Shown in pieces: positions 46,261-57,269 of a DNA stretch of 64,000 nt; the stretch's first letter is position 1; the number at the start of each line of letters is the position of its first letter. Both the position numbers and the translations under genes were made by a program. The notes under the pieces were generated by a model. It ran no database searches. It had not been told where the DNA came from and saw only the letters and a list, made by a program, of their open reading frames with translations. Origin of the DNA: Panicum virgatum (lineage: Eukaryota; Streptophyta; Magnoliopsida; Poales; Poaceae). The stretch is from contig NC_053141.1 in NCBI RefSeq assembly GCF_016808335.1, positions 22,922,640 through 22,986,639 on the forward strand, given 5' to 3'.

Positions 46261-46643
46261 GGGGAATGAATTCGCTCGTAGAGGTGCGTGCTTGACGGGT
46301 TCAAGGAAGGAAAGAACAAGCAAGGACTGACTAAAGGAAGGAAACGTGCAAGGTAAAAAAAAGGAAACTGACGTGAGGAAGGAAACGTGCAACGGAAAAA
46401 AAGAAAACTGACGCGGTTATCGGATGAATTCATGCCGTGGGTACAGGGGCGGGTACAGTTTTTTGGCTGTGAAAAAAGTACAGACAAAATGGCAGAAACA
46501 TTTTGTAGAGTACTGTTTTTTCTTCTCCTAGAAAACTTTCCACCACTTCGAGACTGCCATGTGGGGCCATTGTGAGGGGTATGGGGATGACTTTTGGGTG
46601 GAAAATGTTCTCAATTGTTTTGGTTCTTTATAGTGTAGATAGA

Positions 46644-48383
46644 TGTATGCATGGGGCATTGATCACGTTCAGAACTTTCCTTTCATGCATGAGACTCGCT
46701 AATTTCTTCCATATGCTTCTCCTTCCATTCTTGAGGTCATACCAAATTGCAGGACCATGATTATCTTTCCATATGCAATATTCCTAATTTCTATCAGTGT
46801 TACCTCATCTTGATTGTCTTTCCATATAGGCCAACATGTAGGCCGGATATTGAGCATATGATTTAGGAAAGTAATTGTCAGATTTTGGAGAGCTCGTAAT
46901 ATAACCTTCCATACAACACGATTTAGGAAAGAAATTGATCGGCCAATCAATCCTGCTAATTGGGCTATGTATGGGGGTTTAACTCCTATAATTGTGTTCC
47001 AATCCATTTGGAAATATTTTGCCGACCAATCAACTATATATCTATATGATTGCCTCTGGTTGCATGCGACTCCCTGAGTATAACTACCCACACAAGGAGC
47101 CGTGGTTTATATAAATTTGGAGATCTGTATTGTCGACTCGAGGTTTGGCTTTCTAGCTATCAGCTTGAGAAATAATTATACACACGCCCGACGTCGCGGG
47201 TCTGCGCGCTTTCTTCCCGTCCCAATCCGCGCCCCCAGACGCCCGACGCCGCGAGGGTTGGGGCGTCGCGGCGGTGCGCCGGCGGGGGCGAGCCGTGCGA
47301 GGAGCCGCGAGGCCCTGCGGACCCGGGGTCATTGAGGAGTGGGGCGCCGCCATCGACGCATGGGTCGACCGCGTCCTCGAGCTCATCGGCAGCGGCAAGG
47401 TATATAGGTATATGCACTGCATCTGATCCGGTCGTATCCTTGCGCCACCTCTTCCTTGTGACGCCATCTTCGATTACTCTCTGATTTGGCTGGTGAATTT
47501 TGATGTGTTGCGTGACGGTCTGGTAATCGGAGACATCGATGCTTGTACGGCACGTTTTTCTGCATCATGCCAACATAGTACGGAGTATTACTTTGGGAGC
47601 CCATTAAAATCATAGGACCACTGCTACAATCTTTCAGTATGATGGAAAATGTAGCCATTTGTAGGTTAACCTAGAGTGATTCGTGAAGATTAGCTTCTGG
47701 GCGGTTGATTTGAAATTTTATTGTTTGTAATCTCTTATGCTTCATCTCGATTACTTTCACTTAGGGATGTAAATGGTACGGATATTTTCTGACCGTATTC
47801 GAATTCGATCCGGCCTGAAAGAGTTTTTATCCGTCCGTATCTGATTCTGAGTATCCAATATCCATAACCGATCCGTATTCGAATGCTCAAAAGTTACATT
47901 TTTATGATGTTGATATCCATTACAATCTTATCCGATAAAAACTAACACTATCCGTATCTGACTCCGTATTCGAACACAAATATAAAAACAAATACGATAT
48001 CAGTGATATCCGTCTGTATCCGATCCGATATCCGTCTGTATCCAATCCGTTTTCATCCCTACTTTCACTGCTTCCAAAGGTAGGATATTTAGAATAGACT
48101 TTTGTTTGGTCGCCTTCCCAAGTGTGTGTGCTGTTCAGGATATTTGTTTGGTGCATTTGGCTGCATACTTGCAGTTCTCTACTTCAAGTAGTGTGTCGCC
48201 TGCAAGAATTCATTTTAAAGAATGGGGAATTATTTTTTTATAATAGATAGTTAAAAAGACAAAATATTGTTGGTACAGCAATAATCTATGGGGGGTAAAC
48301 AGTCAATCTGTTCCAATCATCTGTCCATATTACATATATGGTATAACAGTAACTGCATTATTGCATCTTAAATCCTCTTCCTC
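46644..48383. other. Mostly unassigned DNA with a duplicated GC-rich segment
   Basis: This was contiguous with 42481 before the Helitron inserted. Positions 47180-47265 resemble 41641-41725, sharing CCCGTCCCAATCCGCGCCCC. A frame EEWGAAIDAWVDRVLELIGS ends at a GTATAT donor near 47400, an exon-like fragment of an unknown gene. A block of TATCCGTCTGTATCCG-type words lies at about 47820-48060. The minus ORF 46699-47091 is not recognisable. Confidence 0.4.
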
Positions 48384-48776
48384 ATGATTTTTTCTGTTCA
48401 TGATTCCTGTGCCGTCCCTTGGAACATAGTCGGCACCATTATAGGACGCGGGACGACTTCACGCTCTAGGACGACGGAACAATCAATCGAGGCGACTGCG
48501 GCGGACACAGGAATCCGGACGCTGGACGACCTCACGCTGTACTTCAACACGGGGGCGCCGCACTATGCAACCACACTGACGAAACCCCATCTACGACCAT
48601 GGTGCAATGCAGCAGCGACGACCATCGTGTTCCACTTGGGGATATCACCAACTCACAGAGTCGTCAAGCTGGTTCTAGGAAAAGGGCAAGAGTTTCTGAA
48701 AACGGTTAGTATTGATCGACTAATTGTCCAGCTCCCTGCTCGTGATATCGGCTAATTTTCCACATCTGTGTGTTAG

Positions 48777-48911
48777 ATGCTGATCAAAGAGCTGCTAGGC
48801 GGCAAAAAGCAAGAGATCGTTATGCGAATATGCCGCCAGAAAAGAAAACAGAACTTAATGCAAAGAAAAGGCAAGACTATCATCGAAAGCAGGCAGAGAA
48901 GCGATCAGTAG
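48777..48911 (+). pseudogene. Arg-rich exon resembling the start of Helitron proteins
   Basis: Acceptor GTGTGTTAG is followed by 45 codons (RRQKARDRYANMPPEKKTEL, then NAKKRQDYHRKQAEKRS) and a GT donor. Such R-x-R-Y-A-x-M-x-P-E-x-K repeats are found near the N terminus of plant Helitron proteins. It lies 0.85 kb before the Helitron 3' end, so the rest of the gene has been lost. Confidence 0.5.
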
Positions 48912-48989
48912 GTTTGTGACATGCTGATAGGTGTTTTTTGAAATTTACATGCCAAATTATTTTGCGTAGTGCATAAAGTGTGAGAGCTT

Positions 48990-49620
48990 TTGATGCCAGC
49001 AATGACGAATACACCTCAGTCAGAAGTGTTACATGTTGGCGGGACCAAAAGTTTTATGGAGACACCTCAGTCTGCCATGATCCACAGTGTTGGATCTGCA
49101 GGTTAGACATATTTTTTTGTGCTTTTATATTGTTGCAATTGGACGATTAATGTTGTTTATTATCGGTGATAGGACTGTCAGACTTCCCAGTTTCAGAACT
49201 GTTTCATGAGGATGCATCTGCAACTTCTAATGGGGTTGCTGGTGTTGCGGGAAGTCAGCAAGAATACGTGCGCTTGGTTCGTCACGAAGCTGGTTTGTCC
49301 AATGTTTTGTCACGAGCTAATTTATGAAATTTCTAACACAGATTGGGGTGATACTTAAACAGTTGCCAACATTGATGTCAGCATTGCCGGATACACCACA
49401 GTCAGCAGTGTTACATGTTGATGGAATCCCATCTTTCATGGAGACACCACAGACGGGAGTGTCCCCCATTGCTGGTCTAGCAGGTTAGTCCTCTTTAGAC
49501 ATGCATTGATTTTTAAAGGGATGATTAATAAGCCGGTCTGGTTGTAGGGCTAACAGACAACCCACCTTCGGCGTTGTTGCATGTGGATGACTCTGCAGTT
49601 TACAATGAAACTGGTTTGTA
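48990..49620 (+). repeat. Tandemly repeated exon-like units
   Basis: Units near 49000-49103, 49375-49487 and 49548-49618 encode related peptides (TPQSEVLHVGGTKSFMETPQ; TPQSAVLHVDGIPSFMETPQ; NPPSALLHVDD). The first two end in GCAGGTTAG, a splice-donor-like border. They seem to be duplicated exons of one gene, probably the Helitron's own N-terminal region. Confidence 0.5.
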
Positions 49621-49718
49621 TTGAACAATGTACTAAATATTGTATCCACAAGCTAATGGTAGATGTGGCTATGAATACATATTCTTTGTAACATATTTCT
49701 TTTTTTTTTGTTTTTATA

Positions 49719-49751
49719 AAACACGTGTGTGCCGCACGTGCACCCTACTAG
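49719..49751 (+). mobile_element. Helitron 3' terminal hairpin
   Basis: ACACGTGTGTGCCGCACGTG forms a stem of six or more base pairs, followed by CACCCTA and CTAG, then T. Opposite orientation to the Helitron ending at 42482. Confidence 0.75.
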
Positions 49752-50365
49752 TGTGGGGTAAACAAGCATCCAATGATATTTACATAGCCCAGGCATCATG
49801 CACAACCAATGAAGAATATTGAACTGATACATGGTATTAGATTTACTCATCTACACATACAAGGTAAATGGTACAAGTATAAACTATGAAAGGGTCATAA
49901 GACTTGCAAATAAGTAAGAAACTTACAAGAAGGAAAAGAATACAAAACTATACCCAATTCTCCAAGAGGACTCGGAGATCTGAAATAGAGCTATCCTTAG
50001 CCTAAACTCCACTAACTTAGGACTTTTACAAAAGAGGAGAGAATGGCTAGATCTTGATGTGTCCTCAAGGAGAAACACCTTTTCTTATATAGGCTCACAA
50101 GGTTGGTTCAGGCGGTTAATTTCATGGGAATCAGGCGTAACTGACTTAGAAAAAATTCTTGGAGACAACACGTGGCAGCAGGAGGTGAGGCGTGCCAGAG
50201 GTGGTTTGGTCGAACCACTGGTTCGGCTGACCTACTGTTGCCGCATCTCGCCACCGCCTTCGGCCAAATTGATGCCCTGCTGAGTTATATTAGTTTTCTT
50301 TGCTTGTTAGCCCTTTGAATGATATGTACATGGTCTTGTTTTATGGATGGTATTTCTTTTTACGA
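49752..50365. other. Unassigned DNA, possibly an LTR fragment
   Basis: No gene is recognised. A TATATAGG box (about 50086-50093) and GTTTGGTCGAACCACTGGTT resemble a retroelement promoter region, but no borders were found. Confidence 0.35.
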
Positions 50366-50370
50366 TGGAG

Positions 50371-50714
50371 TGTTACCGTACTTCTGTGGTAGGGATCGAT
50401 AGCACGGCAACTGGGTGGAACTGGATAGGATTCTTCTCAGGCGACGGCAAGACGCCGACCCTGCCAACGCTGGCGTGCAGCGCACGGCTCTATTCGGTCG
50501 GTTCGAATTCTTCTCCATGCAGGGAGGTAGCTTATATCCTCATGACACTCAATCAAGAAAGAAAAATGGGCTATGCTATTACAAGGGCTGTGGTTTAACG
50601 GACCCAATCAGGCCCAGCAATTCTAGAGCTGATTTTGGAAAAAAAAAACGCCTTCCTGGAGCGCGCGCCTCCGAAGGCGATGACGCCATCTAGGCAGGTA
50701 CACTGGCGGTAACA
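50371..50714 (-). repeat. 3' LTR of the Reina-like element
   Basis: TGTTACCG ... CGGTAACA. Minus-strand TATA-like GGATATAAGC at about 50530-50539. It is preceded (in element orientation) by the purine tract AAGAAGGGAGGAA (50715-50727). Confidence 0.88.
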
Positions 50715-51009
50715 TTCCTCCCTTCTTCAGAACCGGCTTGTCCCCAAGCCGGAGCACGAGGAAACTGTAGTGCTTCCTCATCTTCCCAAGTAGAAAGTTC
50801 CACAGGCAGTGTGACCATTGTACCAGAACTTGCGTGATCATCTTGTCTTGATATTGATGCAGATGACGGTCGAGCACAAACATTGGAATCTGCAGATCAT
50901 CTGACAAATCAGGAAAATAAGGGCTTACCAGAGTCGATGGTTGCACCGCCTTCTTCAACAAGGATACATGAAAAACTGGGTGAATGTTACATCCATCAGG
51001 CAACTGCAA
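50623..51009 (-). pseudogene. Pol C-terminus with chromodomain-like tail
   Basis: Reads MQLPDGCNIHPVFHVSLLKK and then, degraded, ITQVLVQWSHCLWNFLLGKM, the position and pattern of the chromodomain of chromoviruses. The frame enters the LTR. It would tether integration complexes to marked chromatin. The sequence is eroded. Confidence 0.65.
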
Positions 51010-51025
51010 TTCATAAGCAACCTAT

Positions 51026-52812
51026 TGTTGACAACCATTATTTCCTATTTTGACCGCCAACTTCTCGGGAATAAAATGAGCTTTACACCATGTTTCATAT
51101 ATATTTTACTTATTTCTAACAAGGGCAACAAATTTTGGATGAGTTGTGGTTGCATGAACTAATATACCAAAAATGAGCCAAAACTGGGAAAAATCGAGGC
51201 TTGCCACCTTGGCACCTCTACACAGTGTGCCATGTCTTTGATCCAGGAGTGAAGTGACATGCTCACATTACCTCTAAACCATGGATTACAAGTTGGTTTG
51301 ATCAAATGGACCGAAAGGCCTAGCGCATAGATTGAATGACCCACCTTCAACACTTACCCTAATCTTTTGGCCCGAAACCACCTCTCTAGACTTCATACAC
51401 ATGTTGATCAAGAAGTCGGTGAAACGGAGGGCCAAGACGTGCCGAACCCAGGCCGGCCGGCCTACCAACTATCAGCTTAAAACCAAAGCAACCATCCACC
51501 GCCATCTAGAGAAGATCAGGAGCGTCCACGAGAAGGTCGGCACCAAACGGACAAAATCCCAGGCCGGCCGGCCCCACTTTGCAGCCTCTCGGCCTCATCT
51601 TCACGTGGAAGTTAAGCACAACCACTACAACTGCGTACAACTAAAGCTCGGCCAAATACTGACCTTGGAGCACTATAAATAGAGAGCAACACTCTCACTC
51701 TCAACATACACCAAAAGAGTTCTCTCTTCTCACTTTTACTTTCTAGAGTAGGTTAGGTAGTTTGGGAGAGAGTCGAGCCGAGCTTGTCTCGGGATTCCGG
51801 AGTTGTCATCGGAAGTCGGGTATAAGCTCTTGTATATTTTTCTTTGGCATTTATCGTTATAAGTTATCTTCTTTGTCTTTTCGAGTCAGCTTTACTTTTC
51901 GCATTTATTTATCTTTCCAAGTTATCTTGCGTGTGTGCAGAAGTAATTCCTCTAGCTTAGGCTTTATATCTTTCTTGTTTATCGGGATCTTACCTTGCGG
52001 GTTCTCTCGCCCAGACTAGGGAACTCAAGTTAGTTCCCTAGGTTGAGGGGTGTTTCTCTTGTTCGCGACAAGAGAAATCCTAACATCGAGTACGGACATG
52101 GTGTCTGAGCTCAGTGTTAGCTAGGAAGTGTGTTCCACTCAACGGTACCGTTGTGGTAGGTGGTAGGTGGTAGGTGGTAACAGCCCTGTCCGTCCCTTGT
52201 AGTTCACCACGTTTGAGTATTTTTATAGCAGTAGTTGCATGTTGTCGTTAGACTCCCTTCTCACCCCTTTCTAAAGTCCTTCCTTTTCCAGCCGCCGAAG
52301 TAAGCACTAGGTTCCTGATAACTAGTTAGAATCAAGGTTTAGTCTAGAGAGGCTAGCTCGATAGTTTACGAGTGTTTTAGGAGTCTTTCTCGCTCGTTGT
52401 CCTCCCAACTGCTTACCTCTCTAAGGATTAGAGTCTCCTGTGTCAAACGGTCATCGTTGGACATTATCTTATCTTATCTATCAGGCTTACCCCCACAAAG
52501 TTAGTCGATTGATATCTCTAGTAAAGTTTGTCAACCGATTCCTCAATACTCTTTACCATAGTGCTTCCCTGAGACAATATACGATACCCTGGAATACTCC
52601 AAGGTGAAGTGCTACTGCGGTGATTCTATGCGCTTGCGGAATCCATATTCCATTGAGCATAAAGTCTGTCATTCGATTCCTCAACACTCTTTACCATAGT
52701 GCTTCCCTGAGGAAATATACGATACCCTGGAATACTCCAAGGTGAAGTGCTATAACGGTGATTCTGTGTGCTTGCGGATTCCATATTCTATTCAGCATAA
52801 GAAACACCAACA
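51026..52812 (+). mobile_element. Solo LTR of an Athila-related family inside the Reina-like pol
   Basis: It starts TGTTGACAAC and ends CACCAACA, and it splits one reading frame: the minus-strand codons on either side are consistent with continuous integrase C-terminal coding. The LTR carries two GGCCGGCCGGCC palindromes (about 51452 and 51563), TATAAATA (51674-51681) and the terminal module with GTGCTTGCGG. The flanks (CTAT versus CTTAC) are only a poor duplication, so the borders are probable but not exact. ORFs within it are LTR readings. Confidence 0.72.
52522..52797 (+). repeat. 138-bp tandem duplication at the LTR end
   Basis: The units 52522-52659 and 52660-52797 are about 90% identical by eye. 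Each holds GGAATACTCCAAGGTGAAG and a GCTTGCGG word, so the conserved LTR-end module has been doubled. Confidence 0.85.
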
Positions 52813-53103
52813 CTTACCAATTCTTTCAAGGATCAAATAGGGTCCAAAGTATCTGAAGGATAGTTTGTTGGAAGATCATGCTGCAAGAGAAGTTTGAACA
52901 TAGGGTTGTATTTTGAGATAAACTGAATCTCCAATTTCAAAAGACCGAGGTGATATCTTCTTGTCAGCCTGTATTTTCATATGTTTTTTAGTGCGCAGAG
53001 GGTGTTGATGCAGAAGTTGTTGCATTAGTGTCCGTTGCTGAAGCCATTCTTTGAGGTCTGGAATTTGACAATGTTCAATTCCAAGTTGCCGATGTTCATG
53101 GCC

Positions 53104-53770
53104 TTAGATAACCATAAAGGGAGTACTATCTAGTGTAGAGTGATACGATGTATTATACCAAAACTCTGCCAAGGACAACGACTGAGACAATTTACTGGTG
53201 CAAGCACGAACAAAACATCGCAAATAAGTCTCAAGACATTGATTCACTCGCTCAGTTTGGCCGTCAGTCTGGGGATGATATGTTGTGCTCATACGCAAAG
53301 TAGTACCAGTAAGTTTGAATAACTCTTGCCAAACAGCACTGGTAAAAATTCTGTCACGGTCAGAGACTATAGCAGTGAGCAGACCATGTAGTTTGAAGAT
53401 ATTGTTCATGTAAACCAAGGCCACTTGGAGAGCAGTAAAGGGATGGGACAAGGGTAAGAAGTGTGCATACTTGAAGAACTTGTCCACAACCACTAGAATA
53501 CAATTATAAGAGGATGATTTAGGCAGCCCCTCAATGAAATCAGGTGTGACAACTTGTCATGCACCTTGTGGAACTGGCAGGGGTGATAAAAGGCCAGGAT
53601 AAGGTACTCTCTCAGATTTGGCATGTTGACAAATAGAACATTGAGATACAAAACTCTTGATGTTGTCTTTCATTCTTGGCCAATCAAACAATTTCTTGAT
53701 TCATTTGTAAGTCACCTCATAACCAGAATGTCCACCAACTGCACTAGCATGAAGAGCTTGGATTATTTTC
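53104..53770 (-). pseudogene. Integrase core of the Reina-like element
   Basis: The frame 53493-53104 holds VDKFFKYAHFLPL, IVSDRDRIFTS (second catalytic Asp) and YHPQTDGQTERVN (catalytic Glu). The zinc-binding part upstream (to about 53770) is interrupted by stops. The first Asp lies outside this open frame. Confidence 0.75.
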
Positions 53771-55457
53771 TAATGCAAAGAGATAGTGTTGCCAACCCAA
53801 ATTCTGTGCTTGTAGTAAATCAGACCAGAATGCAAGGAATAATGGCCAACTGGTGAAGAAACAGATAATTCAGACAAGAGTTTCATGGCTGCCTCATCTT
53901 GTAAATATGCCTGTTGTATTTCTTTCAGCCAAGTGGGTTGAGACACAAATATTGCAGCCAATTCAGAAGAAGGTTGATGAGATACACGAGATAAAGCAGC
54001 AGCTACTCTGTTGTCAATCCCCTTTTTGTATACAATCATGTAGGAGAGACCATTAATTTAGTCAAAGCTTTTTGTTGCCAAGGGGTTGTCACTCTTTGGT
54101 CTTCGAAGTGTGTCAAAGAACTCTGATATGTTTTGATGATAAATTTAGAGTGCTGCAAATAACTACGTCACTGATCAACTGCCATTAAAATAGCAAGACA
54201 TTCTTTTTCATAAGATGACAATCCTCTAGATTTGACCCCAAGAGCCTTACTGATGCATGCAATAGGATGACCATCTTGTTGCAGCACCAAAATCTAAAGC
54301 ATCAGTTTCAACTGTAAATGGCTTGGAAAAATTGGGCATTGCTAATACTGGTGCAGAGATCAGAGCCTGTTTGAGTGTTTGAAATGCCTCTTCAGTTACA
54401 CTAGTCCAAACAAAGAGTTCACCCTTCTTGAGAAGATTGGTCAAAGGTTTAGAGATGAGACCAAAACTCCTCAAAAACTTTCTGTAGTAACATGCCATGC
54501 CCAGAAAACTTCTAATGTCCTTGACAGATGATGGAGTTGGCCATTTCCTGATCATTTCAACTTTCTTAGGATCAGTGGAAACACCAGCAGCACTAATGAC
54601 ATACCAGGATAATAGAGTTCCTTCTTGGCAAAGCTGCATTTGGCTAATTTAACATGAAACTTATGTTGCTGTAATACAGTAAAGACTTGCTTCGGATGGT
54701 AATGATGATCAGACTAGTTAGGACTATAGATAAGAATGTCATCTATAAAAACCACCACAAATTTGTGAAGAAATGGAGCCAATATTGCATTCATCACTCC
54801 CTGGAAAGTATCGGGTCCTCCTGTGGCACCATAAGGCATCACTTTGTACTCATAGTGGCCATTATGAGTTTGAAATGCAGTTTTAAACTCCTCTCCCTTT
54901 TTCATCTTGATTTGGTGAAAGCCTGAGCACATATCCAATGAGGAAAACCAACAAGCACCAAATAATTCATCCAAGATCTCATCTATAATGGGCAGATGAT
55001 ATTTGTTTTTAACAGTGAGAGCATTGAGACGTCGAAAGTCCACATAGAGAAGCCAATCACCTGTTTTCTTCTTAACCAATAGAATAGGAGAACTGAATGG
55101 ACTAGAACTATGTTGGATCCATCCTTTTCTGAGCATGTCAGCAGTCTGCTTCTCGATTTCATCTTTTTGGGTTGGATTATAACGATATGGCTGAAGCCTG
55201 AAAGGTTGAGCGCCAGGGATGAGAGGTATTTGATGGTCACCTGGTCTAGAAGGTGGTAATCCTTGTGGTTCCTGAAAGAGATCAGCAAACTGTTGCAGAA
55301 GGTGACAGATTTCAGAAGGTAACTCAGCAAGGTTACTCTGACAGTCTACTGCAGCAAGGTGGACTAAGTGTAAAATTGAATCTGTTTTGAACATTGCCTT
55401 CAGCTGTGATTCTGTGATAGGAGGCCCCATAGTAGCACAAGTCTGTACTCCTTGCAA
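53770..55457 (-). pseudogene. Reverse transcriptase and RNase H of the Reina-like element
   Basis: The frame 55457-54714 covers RT fingers and palm: PYRYNPTQKDEIEKQ, VKKKTGDWLLYVDFRRLNAL, SLDMCSGFHQIKM and the catalytic VVFIDDILIYS. The frame 54639-54247 continues with RSFLGMACYYRKF and the RNase H start. 54039-53770 ends with a connection region. Stops and shifts between them, near 54650 and 54240, make it inactive. Confidence 0.85.
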
Positions 55458-55643
55458 TGTAATCTGCTGACCAATGTACTAAAAGGATAACCATTTCTTT
55501 TGCCAATGAACCTGCATGGGACTGTGCAGTTCTAGCCAATCCATTTCTAGAATCATGTCATAGCTACCCAGAGGAATGATTTTGAATGTAGTTCTAAAGG
55601 TCAGACCCTGAATGCCCCAGATCAATTCAGGAATCTCATGTGT

Positions 55644-55964
55644 TCAAGTAAGCAGATTGCCATTAGCCACCTTCACAAGAAGTGGTGTTTCTAACAACTT
55701 CCACCTAGGAATGGTAGCAGCTAACTGTTCATTAATGAAACAGTGAGTGCTCCCAAAATCAACCAAAATAAATGCCTCCAAACCACTTACAAAACCTCTC
55801 AACCTGATAGTTTTAGAACCCTCAGTACCATGGATAGCTTGGGAGGACAGGGCACACAAATCGTCAGTTACATCTGAGTCATCAGAGTCAAACTGAGTGT
55901 TGGTACTGTCAGAACAGATTTGCCAAACTTCTTCAATAGAATGCAGGGAAACTGTAGGAGGCAC
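55644..55964 (-). pseudogene. Aspartic protease of the Reina-like element
   Basis: The active-site region reads FILVDFGSTHCFI, with D-F-G in place of D-S/T-G. It follows gag. A stop (TGA) near 55641 separates it from RT. That change at the catalytic loop and the stop suggest decay. Confidence 0.7.
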
Positions 55965-57209
55965 TTATGACTAGGATTCCACTTTTCACCACATTTGTAA
56001 CACAAACCTTTGGCTCTTCGGTAAGCTTTGAGAGCTGACAGTTTATCATCCATAGTCTTGGGTTTGACATGTTTAGAACTTTTCTTGTCATCAACAGGGA
56101 GCGAATGCAAGGATCTGCTTGGTGAGGCAATAGAAGAAGAAACATCAGACTTGGTGCCATCAGTAGAGTATCTTTTCTGATAAGAAATGCCATCAGGTTT
56201 CTTGAATTCTTTCCGAGGATAATCCACTGAAACTTCCTCCTACAAAAGAGCCAAGGAACTAGCAGTATCCAAGTCTTGAGGTCGATGAACTACTACAATT
56301 GCTCGAATATCATCTCGCAAACCATCTATAAAGCGGTTAGTAATGATAGAATTAGCTATAGTGGTGTCATGAGCTAGCATTTGATGGACCAGATCACTAA
56401 ATGTTTCTATGTAGTCAGAAATAGAAGTGGTTTGGTTAATACGGAAAAACTGACAGATCATGTGATTCCGCTCATCCCGATCAAAGTGGGCACACAAGGC
56501 TGAGCCCAACCCTTCCCAACTCAATTTGGCGCTACGGGACTGGATGGATTGCAACCAAAAGGCTGCGGAACCGATGAAATTCATGGTGGCTAACCCTACC
56601 CAGTAATGCTTGGCAACAGAATAGATATCAAAAAAGGTCTCACACTTACGGATCCACAACTTAGGGTTGGAACCATCAAATTGGGGAGAATCTAGTGGGG
56701 GGAAAAGCAAGACATAAACGGGACAATTCGCTCTAGTCAAGATGCGACTCCAAATCAAAAGTAGCAGAAGAAGGATTTGGGAATTGCTTCGCACCTATGA
56801 CTAGAGACGGATGAGGAATGGTATACACCACTCCAAATCCAGACCCCCAGTTGTGTGTTTCGACGCGATGGCCATGTGGCCCAAATGCAGCCTCCTTGGA
56901 GGTCACCACCAGATGGGCAGTGGCCAGCGCCGGTGAAGATCCCACAATCTCTGGTGCAGGGTGAGCGATGGGTGCATCCAGATGCGGGGAGGCAGGGACG
57001 GTGTTGGAGAAGAGCTTGTCGAAGCGGTGGCCGAGGGTGTTGACGGCGATCTGCAGATCGGCAACGCTCTTGTCGACTTAGGGTTTCCAAGCTTCGAATT
57101 CATCCTTCGCCGAACGCATCTCCGTCATCGTGGCCTTGATCTCAACCATCCCTTGCTTGTTTTCTTAGAGCATCTTGAGAATACGCTCAAATTGTTCATC
57201 CGTCTTCAT
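55868..57209 (-). pseudogene. gag: Gag of the Reina-like element
   Basis: From ATG at 57209, about 60 nt after the PBS, the frames run through an N-terminal helix, a capsid domain (56794-56240: KLWIRKCETFFDIY, ATMNFIGSAAFWLQ, LVHQMLAHD) and a CCHC knuckle (CYKCGEKWNPSHKC, 56227-55868). Frame breaks near 56740 and 56235 interrupt it. Confidence 0.75.
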
Positions 57210-57256
57210 GGTGACTTGAAGGCGCATCTGGTGATCGTGAGATGCCAGGATCGAGT

Positions 57257-57267
57257 CTCTGGTACCA
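57257..57267 (-). promoter_or_regulatory. Primer-binding site of the Reina-like element
   Basis: The minus strand reads TGGTACCAGAG, one change from the tRNA-iMet PBS, 2 nt inside the LTR. Confidence 0.75.
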
Positions 57268-57269
57268 GA

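Larger units (their letters stand above)
42482..46643 (-). mobile_element. Helitron encoding a decayed RepHel helicase
   Basis: On the minus strand it starts TCTATCTACACTATAAAG (46643 downward) preceded by A. It ends with hairpin CACGTGC-GTGTT-GCACGTG, 8 nt, CTAG (42482-42485) followed by T, so it sits cleanly in an A/T target. It contains PIF1-type helicase remnants in the right orientation and a MITE. Both ends and the gene content agree. Confidence 0.85.
41366..49751 (+). mobile_element. Proposed plus-strand Helitron with captured fragments, split by another Helitron
   Basis: The 3' end is convincing: CACGTG-TGTGCCG-CACGTG hairpin, then CACCCTA and CTAG (49748-49751) followed by T. The proposed 5' end TCTATATTTATACTATAA (41366) has typical Helitron composition but is preceded by C rather than A. 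Removing the minus-strand Helitron at 42482-46643 leaves about 4.2 kb. It would contain a metacaspase fragment, a duplicated GC-rich segment and exons resembling the start of Helitron proteins. The pairing of these two ends is inference. Confidence 0.45.

Noticed and set aside
46699..47091. 130-residue minus ORF
   Set aside because: No recognised motif and no homologous-looking segment. Composition is uninformative, so a gene call is not supported.
51021..52817. A clean 5-bp target duplication around the solo LTR
   Set aside because: The flanks read CTAT and CTTAC. They can be explained only by later changes, so I do not claim a duplication.
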